64,000 nucleotides of DNA from Nymphaea colorata (GCF_008831285.2 NC_045139.1:19546892-19610891), one strand, 5' to 3'; positions 38,201-49,544 are shown, counted from the first letter of the stretch. Numbers and translations are program-made. Notes: generated by a model from the letters alone, not told the origin.

Positions 38201-39941
38201 AAACTTGAGTATGTGGGTACGATTTTATGTATATATGTAACTAGTTAGTGCTTTCATATATATTTTTTCTGCATCTTGGTTTTTTACTTGTTTACTTGTT
38301 TATGGCTTATAAGAAATTTAGTTTTTATGATGGAAGTTCTATTTAGAGATTATATTGCGGTTATTTAGAAATCAAGGAACATAAAGTTTTCATTAAATCC
38401 CCTCATTTAATACAGTCTTTATGTAGTATGTTCAGTAATTGATTCTCTATCTCGCTCTTTCCTCTTTATTACACCTCTTTTTAGTTGATCTTCATTGTTA
38501 TAGCATTAAATATACAGTTAAATATTACCACATCTTCATTATTACAGCAGCAATAAATATACAGTTAGCCTTCTTATTACAGTATTAAATAGTATGCATA
38601 GCCATAACAGAAAAAAAAACCTAAATTTTGGACAAAAAAAGACTTGGTCAACTTTGTCCGAGTCTTAAAATGAAGAGGTGTGGCCCTGGGTACGTCGACC
38701 ATACCCGGTACATTTTTTACTGTACCCATACTGTACCCAACAGGGTACTGGTACTATACCGGGTTGGTACGGCACCTATGTGACATAAGTGAGAGCATGT
38801 CACAAGCATACAAACTTCTATGCTCATGGTATATTTTCTTGTATGAAGTTGTTGTTAGGTATGGGGTTGTTATTAGGAAAAGATTGGGTTTGGTAATCAT
38901 GAGATGCTTCCACAACTGTGGTGTCCTTGTGCAATTTATAAGCGTTCCTTGTACTGTCAAAAACAATATAGGTTCTTCAGTCCACGTCATTCTATATGCT
39001 TTGGGGCCACTAAAAATTTGCAAAGCACACTACCTTCAGAGCTGCATGGTGATGCACATTTACATAAAGTTACTGTTAATTGCAGGAGCATAATTTCTCT
39101 TTACTTCAACGGGAAATTGAAAAGGTTCGGAGTGACATAGAAAAATATCGCAGTGAATTAAGGTTTGTACAGTTCCGACATGTTGAGCGTTGTCCTCTTA
39201 TGCCATCCCATTTGACACAATGTGTTTTCTAGCCCAGGTACGAGATTGACAAAGTTACAGCTGGACAACGTCTTGATTTAAATCTTGAAAGGGGGTAAGG
39301 TTTCTTCCTCCCTTAAAGGACTTTTCCTTTTCTTTTTTATGGGTCTATTAATGAATGGCTTTCCTTTTCTCTTTTTATTTATCAAATGGAGCTTCTCAGG
39401 TCCTACAAGTACCCAATTCCAAAAGTAGTCCACTATATTAGGTGTTTTCCCAACACATGGGAAAAGTCTGGATGGATATAAGATAATAAATTTCATATTT
39501 ACCTTCCATGGACTTTTAAAATTTTTAAGCATTCAAGTAAATGAAACAATACCAGAGCCCCATGCTTGGGGCTACTTTCTCTTTTTGTCAAACAAATTTT
39601 CTTTTTATTTTGCTATTATGGATCGCATTGATTGTTACCATTTATTGAGGAATACAGACGAATACGCGATGAACTAGCGAACCAGAATGCAGAGACTGTT
39701 AGTTTGAACAACAAGCTTGATAAGGTAAAACTGCCTATTGCTGGATTTTAAGCTTTGAAAACATGTAATTTTGCGTTCACCTGATCCACTGAAGATGAAA
39801 GTATACATTCTTTTGAATCAGGAAATCCATGCACTGAGGGCCCAGCTGGAAGCAGCAAAGTATGATCTGATAAAGTACTGTATTGGTACACTAGTCTCCA
39901 TTTCTGCTGTTGGCCTTGCTGTAATTCGCATCCTTATATGA
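32295..39941 (+). CDS. mitochondrial FMP32/CCDC90-type coiled-coil membrane protein (DUF1640)
   Basis: Seven exons join in frame to 224 aa: 32295-32456, 32612-32743, 32934-32993, 39086-39162, 39238-39294, 39658-39724 and 39822-39941. All introns are GT-AG. The ATG follows a purine-rich leader. Residues 1-35 are rich in Ala, Arg and Ser without acidic residues, as in a mitochondrial presequence. The family core begins FLVDTLALVRTLESQG, followed by the AITAAITEVL helix. A long coiled coil spans roughly 85-200, with SLLQREIEK, GQRLDLNLERGR and LRAQLEAAKYD. A C-terminal membrane segment (about 203-222) begins YCIGTLVSISAVGLA. This is the DUF1640 family, which includes yeast FMP32 and animal MCUR1/CCDC90B, inner-membrane proteins tied to the calcium uniporter, proline metabolism or complex IV assembly; the plant role is open. 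Intron 3 is 6.1 kb and contains foreign sequence. Confidence 0.93.
35140..35456 (+). repeat. candidate solo LTR in FMP32-like intron 3
   Basis: The stretch begins TGTAATGGTTGC, holds a GGCTATAAATAGG box with promoter-like spacing, and contains several features of copia LTRs, such as the CTTGCTTGTGTAACC and TATTACACAAAC words. No second copy or clean target duplication is visible, so this is a weak call. Confidence 0.3.
35500..35800 (+). other. coding-like fragment of unknown origin
   Basis: One frame stays open for about 290 bases and reads like real protein (REAADASDNSVTADLLLQPH, then TYKLTVDLHRKEC). After about 35650 the protein-like signal shifts frame (FSLERVAYGDGTITASA) and is broken by a (CT)n(CA)n tract, then resumes as EPSSSEEELEQAPENCQL. 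This looks like a frameshifted piece of a captured or retrotransposed gene. I do not recognise it. Confidence 0.35.
37999..38135 (+). other. coding-like fragment with acceptor-like left edge
   Basis: Directly after a TATAG acceptor-like site, one frame is open with GEDQVQINHLSAEVSDPNA followed by VVASFDILTSSF. It could be a cryptic or alternative exon, or a piece of another gene. It is not needed for the FMP32-like model, whose frame continues from 32993 to 39086 without it. The family is not recognised. Confidence 0.3.
38157..38796. mobile_element. hAT-like MITE in FMP32-like intron 3
   Basis: The element spans 38165-38788 (624 bp), flanked by perfect 8-bp duplications of GTGAGAGC (38157-38164 and 38789-38796). 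Its termini are YTATGTCACATAG and the reverse complement. Near both ends are GGGTAC/GTACCC words (TACGGGTACAG on the left; ACTGTACCCATACTGTACCC on the right), as in the PUS10 intron-14 element. It is AT-rich and non-coding inside. Confidence 0.75.
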
Positions 39942-41952
39942 AGCACATTAATTTTCCCCACGGAATGATTCTCTTATTGACCAAAATGGAACGCTCCCAG
40001 AAGTTCCAAACATGATTTTTTTTCCTCTTTGAACGGTTGGCACAAAAATATTTGGAATGTCCAGCCAGTCCATTCTTCAGTTGAAATTCTGTAATCCCAT
40101 TTAATTGTGTAATTTCAGTATTACCTACAGCGGTTGGAAAAAAAAAAAGGTTGTGTAGATGTTTGTTTTATTTGTTTGATGATGGTTCTGTTGCTAGGAA
40201 TTTATCGTGCAATATTTTTGATGTGCTAACTATATATTTCTTGAGTGGTTGGACATGAAACACAGTGATGCTGCAACGATCGCTCTTCCCTCACCATTCA
40301 TCTTAGAATCAAATGCTGAGATGGATGGTGAGGGAAGGGGGACATTGCAGCACTGCTGCATAATAGATGGGCTATTTTAGTCGCAGCAGAACCCTTTGTG
40401 GATTCCATGTTCTTGTAGACCGGAGGCTGATATCCAGCCAGTCTATTCTTGACTCCGAACTCTGTAATCCCCTTTAATTGTGTAATGTCAGGGTACTGAC
40501 ACGAGTTGAAAAGAAATAAAAACTTGGTTGTTTGATGATGGTTTCTATTCCTTTTAAAGTGTGAACTATATGTCCCTAGGTTGCACATGAAACAGTGGGA
40601 TGCTGCAACTATTGCTCCTCTCACCAATCTATGTCGGATCATATGCTGAGATGGATGAGTTAGGAACAATTGCAGGGCAGCTGCATAACAGATGCACTCA
40701 TTTGACTTCCCACAAAACCTTTTGTAACATCTCCTTCAGAAACAGATTCCTTGTTCTTGTGGATCGGGGCAGTGTGGACATAGAAACTGGTTTCTAATGT
40801 GCTATCGGAATGGAGCAGTATAGATGGCAAAAAAGAGGTAAGTTTGAATGTGTTTGAATTCCTGATCTTGGTTAGAGATTGCGAGAAAATCTCTAGCCTG
40901 GTGTAGACCCAAAACCTGAGGGCTTATATAGTTTGTTCTAGGTAAATGTGGGATTCCGATTTCCTGAAGTAATTGAATGAAAGACCAACTTTAGAAGAAG
41001 AGTTTCTCTGAAATACCTCAAGGAGCATGTCATACTTGGTGGAGTTTGTTAATGGTGGATTTTCAGTTCGATTCCTATGGATGTTACTCCCTTGCGCTGG
41101 ATGGAGGTGCAGCATGACACTAAGTTGAAGGCGCACTTTGGCCCTTTGAAGAGAAAAAAAATGAAAGAGATTCTTTGGAAGCCTACAGTCGAATTGTTTC
41201 ATTTTCCTTTGTGGAACTAATAACATAGATGCATGACACTTGATGAAGAAAGGAAAGAAACTGTTTTTTTGTTAATAGATAAATCTTATAAGCTAAAAAA
41301 TGTTGAACGTTGATTTTAAATATTCATACAACTCCACATTAAAAAATGTATTTTTATTAAGTTTTAAAAGTTTTGCACCTGAAGATGAGGTTCACATTCA
41401 TCTGTCCAGTAAATACAGAACCATGCCTGCAGCCAATATGTTCTTTGAGGAGAAGGCTGTGCCTTGTACCTTGAGGAATAAGGGGTTAGGTGGAGGCTTC
41501 GAGTTAAACCCGATGCTCGAGAGGTCGCGATCGGGCTTAATTATGGTTACATGTCAACTATGGTCTGGGCATACTGTAACCGGAGATGGAGACGTCTCAA
41601 ATCTGGCAACCAATGGATCCAAAAAAGAAGACCGATACTGATTACCGGCTCTCCCTGGGCCATGGCCATCACCATCGGGGACAAGGAAGGATAGGTCGGA
41701 CACGATGAATGCGATGCCCTTCCCCATTGTAGTCGTTGCTGTTTGCTGACTGCTCAAATGGATGGCTTGATAACTTACGTTGATGATGATGTTACCACAC
41801 AGGGATCAAGATAGAGCATCTTCTATAGCTTTTCTACAAAAAGAAAGAAAAAATAAGAGAAGCAAAGGAAAATCTATAGTCAATGGTTGGAAGAGGCCGA
41901 AGCTTTCACCCTCCTTCCCTTTTTTTTTCTTTGCCTCCAGAGTGTGGGGCGG
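39942..41952. other. intergenic, 3' flank of the FMP32-like gene
   Basis: The first few hundred bases are probably 3' UTR and include a tandem duplication (40061-40775). No gene can be supported in the remainder. Confidence 0.5.
40061..40775 (+). repeat. tandem duplication, 373-bp period
   Basis: Two diverged copies lie head to tail (about 40061-40433 and 40434-40775). Shared blocks, in the same order, include CCAGCCAGTC, CTGTAATCCC, TTAATTGTGTAAT, TTTGATGATGGTT, CATGAAACA and ATGCTGAGATGGATG. The duplication starts 120 bases after the FMP32-like stop, so it likely affects that gene's 3' end. Confidence 0.85.
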
Positions 41953-42357
41953 CTTGCACCTAGAGGTGAACAACGCTCGAGCTCGACTCGTTAAAGAACG
42001 AGTTCGACCCGAATCATTTACTTAACAAGTCGAGATCGAGTTCATGAATCGACTCGTTTAAATAATTGAGTTGAGTTCTAGCTCAACACGTAACTGCCCA
42101 GTCGAGCTCGAGCCTTCATCGAGTTTATCAAGTCGATATATTCAAACGATTTTACAAGTTTGTCGAGCTATAATCGAGTCGAACTCGAACTCAACACGTA
42201 ACGATGAATTATTAATTCTATTCAAATAAGTTTGCCGAGCCTTAATCGAGTCGAGCTCGAGTTCAACACGTAACTACTGAGTCGAGTTCGAGGTTTCATT
42301 AGTCGAGCCTAGTTCGAGCTGACTGAACTCGAGCTCGTGTTCACCCCTACTAGCACC
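41953..42357. mobile_element. hAT-like MITE rich in GAGCTCGA words
   Basis: The element spans 41961-42349 (389 bp), with ends TAGRGGTGAACA and the reverse complement. It is flanked by near-perfect 8-bp duplications (CTTGCACC and CTAGCACC). The interior is a dense series of TCGAGCTCGA, GAGTCGAG and CAACACGTAAC words on both strands. A related, more decayed copy lies at about 56180-56649. Confidence 0.8.
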
Positions 42358-42800
42358 CAATGATAATCAAATTTTTACAGGCTTATTAGTTCGATTAGCT
42401 GCACTTATCCTCAACATGAAAAGCAACTAAACGAACAAGTAACCAAGAAAATCGCCTACTTTGAAAAACAAGAAATAAAAACGACGAAAGGTTTCATGAT
42501 AAGCCTTGAAGTTTATTTTCTTTTTTCGCCGTATAAAAGTCTACCCGTTTCAAAACGGGCCCCTCTCTGAGTGCGGAAGCTGGATTTGGATTTTAGTGCA
42601 TTAATAATGGTGGTCCACCGCCCATGTGCTAAGAATCCACGTTCAACCTCTCCTTTTAAGTTAAAAAAATTCCGGACCTTTAACTTTTCAAGCCTCATAC
42701 AGAACAATTCATGCATCACAATTAAGCCATCCAAGTTACATACGTAATCACAGATCAAATTGGCACAACTACTTTTCTGTGGAAAATCAAAATCTTATGG

Positions 42801-42845
<45 letters not shown>

Positions 42846-45047
42846 AAGATATCCCACATTAAATATCAACGTACAAGCCATGATATGCCAAATCCAAGGT
42901 CAAAGGGACCGTCAGCTAAAAAATTGGTAATCTAATAAAAGTAATTGTTTGTTGACCTTTTGAAATACTTTATAGATATCTATTTGAGCCAACTTCTTTA
43001 AAAGTCTAAAAGGTCAAAAGTTTTAAGTTTTTTTTTTTTTTTTCACAAAACCTTATAAAAGTTTCAATAAATCAATCGCGGACAAAGTAGTAGAAACAGA
43101 GTAGCCTTGGCTTTCGGAATCATACTAGTGGTACTCCTTCTTAGAGGATAGACATATCCCTACCAGATTATCTCAAGAAATACACTCTTTCGGGTCGAAC
43201 TCTTCACCTCTCTTAAAAGGTCTTAAGCCCAAGGCCGATAACCAAGTGGTCAAACATCTCGTCGACCATTTGTTGTCTTTCACGTGGGCAAAAGGTGAAG
43301 AGCTCCTTTTAGTTAATGCTTTGCGCTAGATCCCAACCGTTCCCCGCTTAAAATCTTGTCTTATTTTATAAATCCCGTGTTTGGATGTGCCTTGACTTAT
43401 GTCTACCATTCGAGAAAAGCAGATCTTATAACATAATCACAGTATAAAAACTTACGTCGAGTAATCACAGTATCTTCTTCTGATAAAGAAAAAAAAATGA
43501 AGAACAAAGACCAATTCATTTGCATACTACATACAAACAAAAATGAGTGCGTGATTGAAGCTGATTTCTCAAATTGGTACAAGTTGATTCAGAAAAACAT
43601 GGTTCTCAGAAACTGCACGCCATTTGGTGCTGATCATCTGAAAAGCATTCTTCTTCTAAATCTCCTCCGAACTCAGAAAGTTAGAAGGGAGCAAACCAAA
43701 TTAGAAGCTTTGCAAGGCAGCCGTTACCCATTATTCCTTCCCTTTATTTTTCTTTGAGTTTCATAGTATCATTTTATTTTCCTCCTTTGGGCCAGTAGAA
43801 CCACTAGCGAAACCAGAAATTTTGGCTAGTAGCGGCACTAGTTCAATGAATAAGTAAAGTTTGTGAGGCTGGTGTGGGCAACTGCCCGCATTAGCCACCA
43901 TGAGTGGAACCGAGAAACTTTATCATCGCACTTGATTGTCCCGAGGCAAATAGTAATATAGCATCAAACGTTGGATGTCTTCATGATGGAAAAAAATGTT
44001 TCATTGGAAAATATATTCCAATTGAGGTTGCTTTCTCCATTGGAAGTAACGAAGGATGGAACTATGCACATTGGGAGCCGCAGCAGCCGATTTTCTTGTA
44101 ACTCTGTGTAAAGCCAATTGTTTCTCAGGGGTTGGTGGGAGGGGCATTCTCGTTTTGAATTTTTGAGCCGTCAACCAGTTATACTGTAAAAAGAACGGGA
44201 GGGGTTAAGAAACTATTGACGTGTAAGTTGAAGCATAGTCAGGACAGCACGTCGAAAAACCAAAAGCAGTTCCTGTATGTTAAAAGAGATAAAGAATTGG
44301 ATGGCAGTTTTAGTTCTTAAAAAAAAAAAAAATGAAATTCTCAGAGTGAATAGTGAAAGAATGTGTACTTAACCATATAAGGTTAAGTTGGTCTACCAAC
44401 TAAAATTCTCTTCTTAGCAAATGTGGCACATCAAAAGTGTGGCACATCAAAAGTGTCAAATTGAAGGCCCAACATATTAGTATACTTGAGGGCACATCAA
44501 CTTTGACCTCCTAGTCCACGGGAGGCGGGCGGCTCTTGTTCGTATTTACTGAACTATGTATCAAGGGCAGAAGTAGAAATTTCCAAGGCATACTAATAAC
44601 AAAGTTTTAAATGTCTAAAGGACATCAATATGCAAATGAGAAAGATCACCATGAATAAGAAAATTAACATTTTTTTGTGAATCTGTGTGGGCAATGGCCC
44701 ACACAAGCCCACACCTACCTCCGCCCCTGCTGGTGAACCGTATGGTGATATAGGCACATGCAACGGACCGTTACCAAATGGGATATTCAATTGATTGATG
44801 ACTGCAGTGCAGAATTGGCAATATTTTCTAACATCAATCACAATAATTCCGATAAGGGTAGGTGAAAAGAGAGGACGCCCGTCACTATTATCATTAATTT
44901 ATTTGTTTTGTTCCTTCACTAGTTGCCAACTGGGAGATGTTCAGTCGTAGGAGCACGGCCAATTGCTTCTGCTTGCGTCCTAAGTACCACCGTAGCATGG
45001 GCCATGCAAAGCTTGAATGTGGACTCTGCGCCTCCTTCGAAGTGGGG

Positions 45048-45048
<1 letters not shown>
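42358..45048. other. intergenic, no gene seen
   Basis: It includes a (TA)n tract at 42803-42842. The open frames at 42.5, 43.5 and 43.9 kb are short, isolated and unrecognised. A possible decayed member of the CAGGGGCG element family lies at about 44562-44730 (CAAGGGCAGAAGTAG on the left, CTACCTCCGCCCCTG on the right), without a visible target duplication. Confidence 0.5.
42803..42842. repeat. (TA)n microsatellite
   Basis: About 38 bases of perfect TA repeats. Confidence 0.97.

Positions 45049-45102
<54 letters not shown>
45049..45102. repeat. compound microsatellite (TA)n(GA)n
   Basis: TA repeats (45049-45078) pass directly into GA repeats (45078-45102). The GA part doubles as the outer end of the inverted-repeat element that follows. 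Confidence 0.97.
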
Positions 45103-45461
45103 AAAGTTGGTAAAAACCAAACACTAGGATGAAATTTGTTCAAAAACTATTTTAGATACAATATAAACATCTTAATTTTAATGTAAGAGATGCTTTGATT
45201 CAAGTTGTTTTAATGAACAATGCTGTTGATTTTTTTTTCTTATCATGCCATGATGGACCTTCATTTTTTCTTATTATAAGAACACCATTAAAGTCTAACA
45301 AATGATCAGCTTAGTATATGTTTTGCATCAACCCATTCTTAAGATCATATCAATAAGGTTACATTGCAAAAAAATACATGTTAAAAAACAAAATCAAAGG
45401 GTTTGGTTTTTATTCCTCACCTAGGTGTCTCATTTTTACCAACTTCTCTCTCTCTCTCTCA
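45078..45461. mobile_element. inverted-repeat element with GA-rich ends
   Basis: The left end reads (GA)n-AAAAGTTGGTAAAAACC and the right end is its mirror, TTTTTACCAACTT-(CT)n at 45430-45461. A second inner pair is CCAAACACTAGG with its counterpart around 45405-45425. The roughly 380-bp unit is AT-rich and non-coding. It looks like a MITE. I cannot separate a target duplication from the surrounding TA and GA repeats. Confidence 0.5.
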
Positions 45462-46204
45462 AATAATGATTAGGAATGTATGAAGAATTTAGCCAAAAAT
45501 AAATTAGGCTATTGATTACCAGATTACACTGGATGATGTCAGTGCGCTTACATTAGTGGGTTGGGTGCCTATGGGCCATTGACGTGAGTTTGGTGTGGGC
45601 ACCATATCTGGTTGTGTGGTTGGACACAGGTCCAGCTCCTTCCTAATAATAAAAATTTTCAAGGACTGGTGTTGGCTGGCGTGGTAATGGCCCGCATCAA
45701 GTAGCTCTGTTATGGGTGGATCTCAGGTCCATGATTGAAGTCCAACCACCCCCTTATCAACCAATTGTCTCTCAAATCCACACCTTTTCCAACATATGTG
45801 GATCTAGAGGTATTCAATCTCCTTGGATGTGAGATTCCGTGAAAAATGAAGCACGATCTAAATTATTCAGAAAAATGGTACCCATAATGATAAATTGAAT
45901 GGATTAATGTCACTTATTTAAAAATATCCAATGAAGCAAAATTTTGCCAAAACCTTCGACTATAGTGTGGCACACTATACATAAATGAGTATAGTGCTCG
46001 TACCTAATGTGGATCAGATCAGACCTTTGATCCAGATTTTTGATCTGAATCTTAAATAGAAATAAGAGAAATAAATATATATATATATAAAATGAAAATG
46101 TACAAAAAAAAAAAGAGAGAAAAGAATAATCCTGAATTGACTTACAACTCAGGAAAAGAATGTCATTCTTTAACAGCATGATGCACACATGAGGCTTTGA
46201 ATGT

Positions 46205-46390
46205 CATCCCACTTAAGAAAAGACAAGTCATAGCTAGCCCGTCATTCTCATGGAACTTATAATTTTTGTATCTCCATGTTCACCAAATCACCATTGGAAA
46301 ACATAGCCGCCTCCATCTTGTCATCATCCACTTGGTCTCCACCAATCTCACATGGCCATGAAAGAGAAGCTTTCTATAGTGGAAACACGC
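46205..46390 (-). pseudogene. possible LINE tail fragment
   Basis: One minus-strand frame shows RRLCFPMVIW, a stop, then TWRYKNYKFHEN, reminiscent of the W-x-x-W-x-x-RN region at the end of plant LINE polyproteins. The frame is broken and the evidence is thin. Confidence 0.25.
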
Positions 46391-46467
46391 ATTCTAATAT
46401 TAATTAATACATAATATCAAACAAATTTGGCATACTTACAAGAGATAAAAGTTGTGGACATTAGATT

Positions 46468-46894
46468 TGCAACACCTCAAAAGTTTAGTCTCGTATTAAA
46501 TATTGTGAAGGATCTCTTATAAAGTAGGTTGTTATGTAGTTGGTTGTCTTGGTTTCTAGCCCTTTTGGGTTGAAACAGAAACTACTAGGGGCAGGTTAAG
46601 ACCTGCCAGACTAGGAGCCCGAGCATGAGAGTGGACCGGGTCATTATAGTTCAATACTTGGACCTGGAATCCTACATATGTCTTAAGATGAGTAGGTCAT
46701 AACACTTCAAAAGTTTAGTCTAGTATTGATGATTACGAGAGATCGATCGTTAAAAGCTTATAAAAAGGGAGTTGTTAAAGTAATTGTTTGTCCTAGTTTT
46801 TAACTTTTTTCGAGTTAAAACCGAAATTGCTAGAAACAAAGTTGGGATCCACCAAACAAGGGTCCAGAGCCGGAGAGTGAGTTAGGTCATTATA
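46468..46894 (+). mobile_element. TRIM-like element, two LTRs with about 50-bp interior
   Basis: Two related direct repeats of about 180-195 bases (46468-46648 and 46698-46894) both begin near AACACYTCAAAAGTTTAG and end GGTCATTATA, with only about 50 bases between them. The same repeat occurs at 49881-50070 followed by a tRNA-iMet primer-binding site, and at 59289-59487. This identifies the repeats as LTRs of a terminal-repeat retrotransposon in miniature. The primer site in this copy is deleted. There is no coding capacity. Confidence 0.7.
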
Positions 46895-46977
46895 AAATCT
46901 ATCAGCTTCCTTACAAACTTTACATCATTTTGCTAATTGAGTACCCGTCCTTTTCAATTTATCTATCAAAAGCAAGA

Positions 46978-47121
46978 AATTTCTGCTCTATGGCCAACAT
47001 AGCATTCCAAATAACTTTAAAAATAGCTTTACTTTTCCAAATAAAAATAAATTTCCGCTCTATGGCCAACATAGCATTCCAAATAGCTTTAAAAATAGCT
47101 TTACCTTTCCAAATAAAATAT
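46978..47121 (+). repeat. tandem duplication, 72-bp period
   Basis: Two copies share CTCTATGGCCAACATAGCAT and AAAAATAGCTTTAC at a spacing of 72 bases. This is a recent local duplication with few differences. Confidence 0.95.
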
Positions 47122-47951
47122 AAGAGATTTATTTACCTAGCCTGAATTTATAGAATAATTCATAGACACTTCATGAATAACAAATGCCAAAATATGCATC
47201 AGAGGATTATCCAATCTTAATCTAAAGAATAATTTACTTTAAGAAATACACTAGCCACATTATTTAAGTTAATTTAATTATCCACCGTTTCACATTCTCT
47301 TGCTTTTTATTTCTACAAGCACGCAACAAAGGATGAAATTATGAAGGGACCGTCAAAAAAGGTGTAAATTGCAAAAAGAAAAAATCTTTACCGAGACTTA
47401 CTTTATTCCTTATTGTGGGTAAGATATATTCTTAAACAAATTTTTAATGTTTTAAAGAAAATTACAAGACACGCTTAATATCATGAGCAGAAAATAAATT
47501 TTTAAAAGGTAACAAACAGATGTTCCCCGTTCAATTTTTGAGAGAAATTCTCAAAAACCCATCCACTGTAAAAAATAATAATTTTTAATATGAAATAACA
47601 AATTGAATACCCCTTGTAAAGAACCACTCATCTCTTGGTTGATGAAAGATAGCTTTTCTCTTTAAAGATAGTTTTTTAGTTATTTTATATCTACAATTAA
47701 TGTTTTGTGTCAATAGGCGGCTCTTTGGGAATCTCCCTCGAATTAAGTTAAGCAGTTATTGATAATTTCTTATAAAATACTAAGAGGTGGTTATATTATG
47801 TGATGACAGCTAGCCATCCATGCCATCGTTGGGTAAAAAAATTTGTTGCCTTCCATCCCAGGCACCCGCGACAGCAAGCAGGGTGCCAGGCGGAGCTAGA
47901 ATTGTTTAAAAATACTCAAATTTGGTGGGGCACTATATATATATATATATA
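47122..47951. other. intergenic, no gene seen
   Basis: AT-rich sequence without supportable coding potential, ending in a short (TA)n tract at 47935-47951. Confidence 0.5.
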
Positions 47952-48171
47952 AGGACAAACAGGGGCGAATCCAAGATTTTTTTTAAGGGCGGGTTAAATG
48001 AAAGTTGGGTTTATTAGGTTGGATTTGAGTAGGGTCAAACTGAACTCACATTCAAAAAATACATAGAGGCAAAAATAAAATCAATTTTTATACTAATTTT
48101 TTTTTTTCATTTGCTTGGGGTGGGGCCATGGCCTAAGCGCCCCCCTCCCTCCCTCTGCCCCAGAGGACAAA
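47952..48171. mobile_element. hAT-like MITE, CAGGGGCG family, copy 1
   Basis: The element spans 47960-48163 (204 bp) between perfect 8-bp duplications of AGGACAAA (47952-47959, 48164-48171). It starts CAGGGGCGAATCC and ends CTGCCCCAG, with a GGGGCCATGGCC block near the right end. It has no coding capacity. A second copy lies at 49321-49536. Confidence 0.8.
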
Positions 48172-48903
48172 TATTTAAGATTCTCATTTAAAAATAAAGA
48201 ACTTTTAAAAGACTGGCGCCCACACCAATCACTATGTGGCTAGGCCACTGCCGTCCACTGTTCTAAGCAACACAGCGAAGGGGAGGCTGCTGTCAGTGGT
48301 GGCAGGTATTGTGTAGTGGTTCAATTGGATGAAGCCATGCATTTTGAGCACGCTGTTTTCGGGAAAAGGTTACCTTTGAAAGACTGATTTGTAAACGAAA
48401 TTCTCAAGTGTAGTATTTTGTTATATTTGTAGATGTATTTAATGGCATTATTGTGGGTCATGTCTTAAGAGCACATAAAAGGCTACAAATAAAGCTGTTC
48501 ACATCTGCATTCATATGCTTGGGAGTATATGAATTCTTTGTGTTAATCCAATACAATAGCGATGTTGATGGGTCCGATATCTGATCAAAATGCTTCAAAC
48601 AATGATGGATACGAAAAAAAAAAAGTTTCAGCATCCGATTAATAAATCAGATCAAATTCAAAATTCAAAAGTGAAATCCAATCAGTTTCAATGTAGATTC
48701 TGTTTGAAAAAAAATATCGGACCTGATTTGGGTTCAGATTTAGTTTGAAATAAATATCCTATGTCCAATATTCATGCACGTCAAAAGTCAAACTCAAACA
48801 TGGTCATGCATTAAAAATTTAGATCCAAATCGAGTTTTAAATTTAAAATTTATATTTGACATGACATACACTATTTTTGTCGTTTCCATTTAATTCCGAA
48901 CTC

Positions 48904-49001
48904 AAATCCAAATTTGTATACATTCAATAAATAGAACATAGTAAAAAAGAGTAAATCCAAATTTGTATACATTGAGTAAAGAGGACATAGCAAAAGAGTA
49001 C
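48904..49001 (+). repeat. tandem duplication, 49-bp period
   Basis: Two copies of AAATCCAAATTTGTATACAT followed by similar sequence lie head to tail at 48904 and 48953. Confidence 0.92.
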
Positions 49002-49120
49002 GTCCGATTCTAATTGGATCGGCTAACCCTAATTTTACATCAAAAGCATAAAATAAATCCATATATTGGATCATCTTGTATATAATCAATGCACAATCGT
49101 AGCCAGGGAAATCTAAGAAG

Positions 49121-49272
49121 TTGTTTGGAAGTTGGAAATACCATGAACGAATGTTACTTAAAGATTAGAGCACAACATTCATGAAACACTAAAACTAAGT
49201 GTTCATGAATTTATTCCAAATTTTGAAATAGGTTCATAAAACACGCACAAACTATTCCATTTCCCAAACGAC
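49121..49272. mobile_element. candidate short TIR element
   Basis: The left end GTTGTTTGGAAGTTGGAAATA-like and the right end TATTCCATTTCCCAAACGAC are imperfect inverted repeats around 150 bases. The interior holds TTCATGAAACAC and AGGTTCATAAAACACGC words that recur at about 57.5-57.96 kb and 59.78-59.88 kb. No target duplication was found. Confidence 0.45.
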
Positions 49273-49312
49273 CCGTAAGGGCAACACTGCTTTTACTAGG
49301 TAATGAGACATC

Positions 49313-49544
49313 ATTAGGATCAGGGGCGAAGGGAGAGGGGGGGGGGGGTGGCCGTGACCCGCCCCAACTACTTGAAAAAAAAAATTTACATTAAAAAATT
49401 TGAAAAATTTTTGTTGGGTAATGTATTTTTTATATTTGAATTTGTTTGGCCTTACCTAGATTTAGTTTGACTTTACCCGGATACGTTCAATGGACCGTTT
49501 GGCCCGCCCTTGAAAAAAATCCTGGCTCCGCCCTTTATTAAGAT
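49313..49544. mobile_element. hAT-like MITE, CAGGGGCG family, copy 2
   Basis: The element spans 49321-49536 (216 bp), flanked by near-perfect 8-bp duplications (ATTAGGAT and ATTAAGAT). It starts CAGGGGCGAAGGG and ends CTGGCTCCGCCCTTT, with a GGTGGCCGTGACCC block near the left end. It belongs to the same family as the element at 47960, by termini, size and the GTGGCC/GGGGCC block. Confidence 0.75.

Noticed and set aside
43904-44101. 65-residue plus-strand frame with protein-like composition (ALDCPEANSNIASNVG)
   Set aside because: It is isolated, with no splice-linked neighbours and no recognised family. It could be a gene scrap but cannot be supported.
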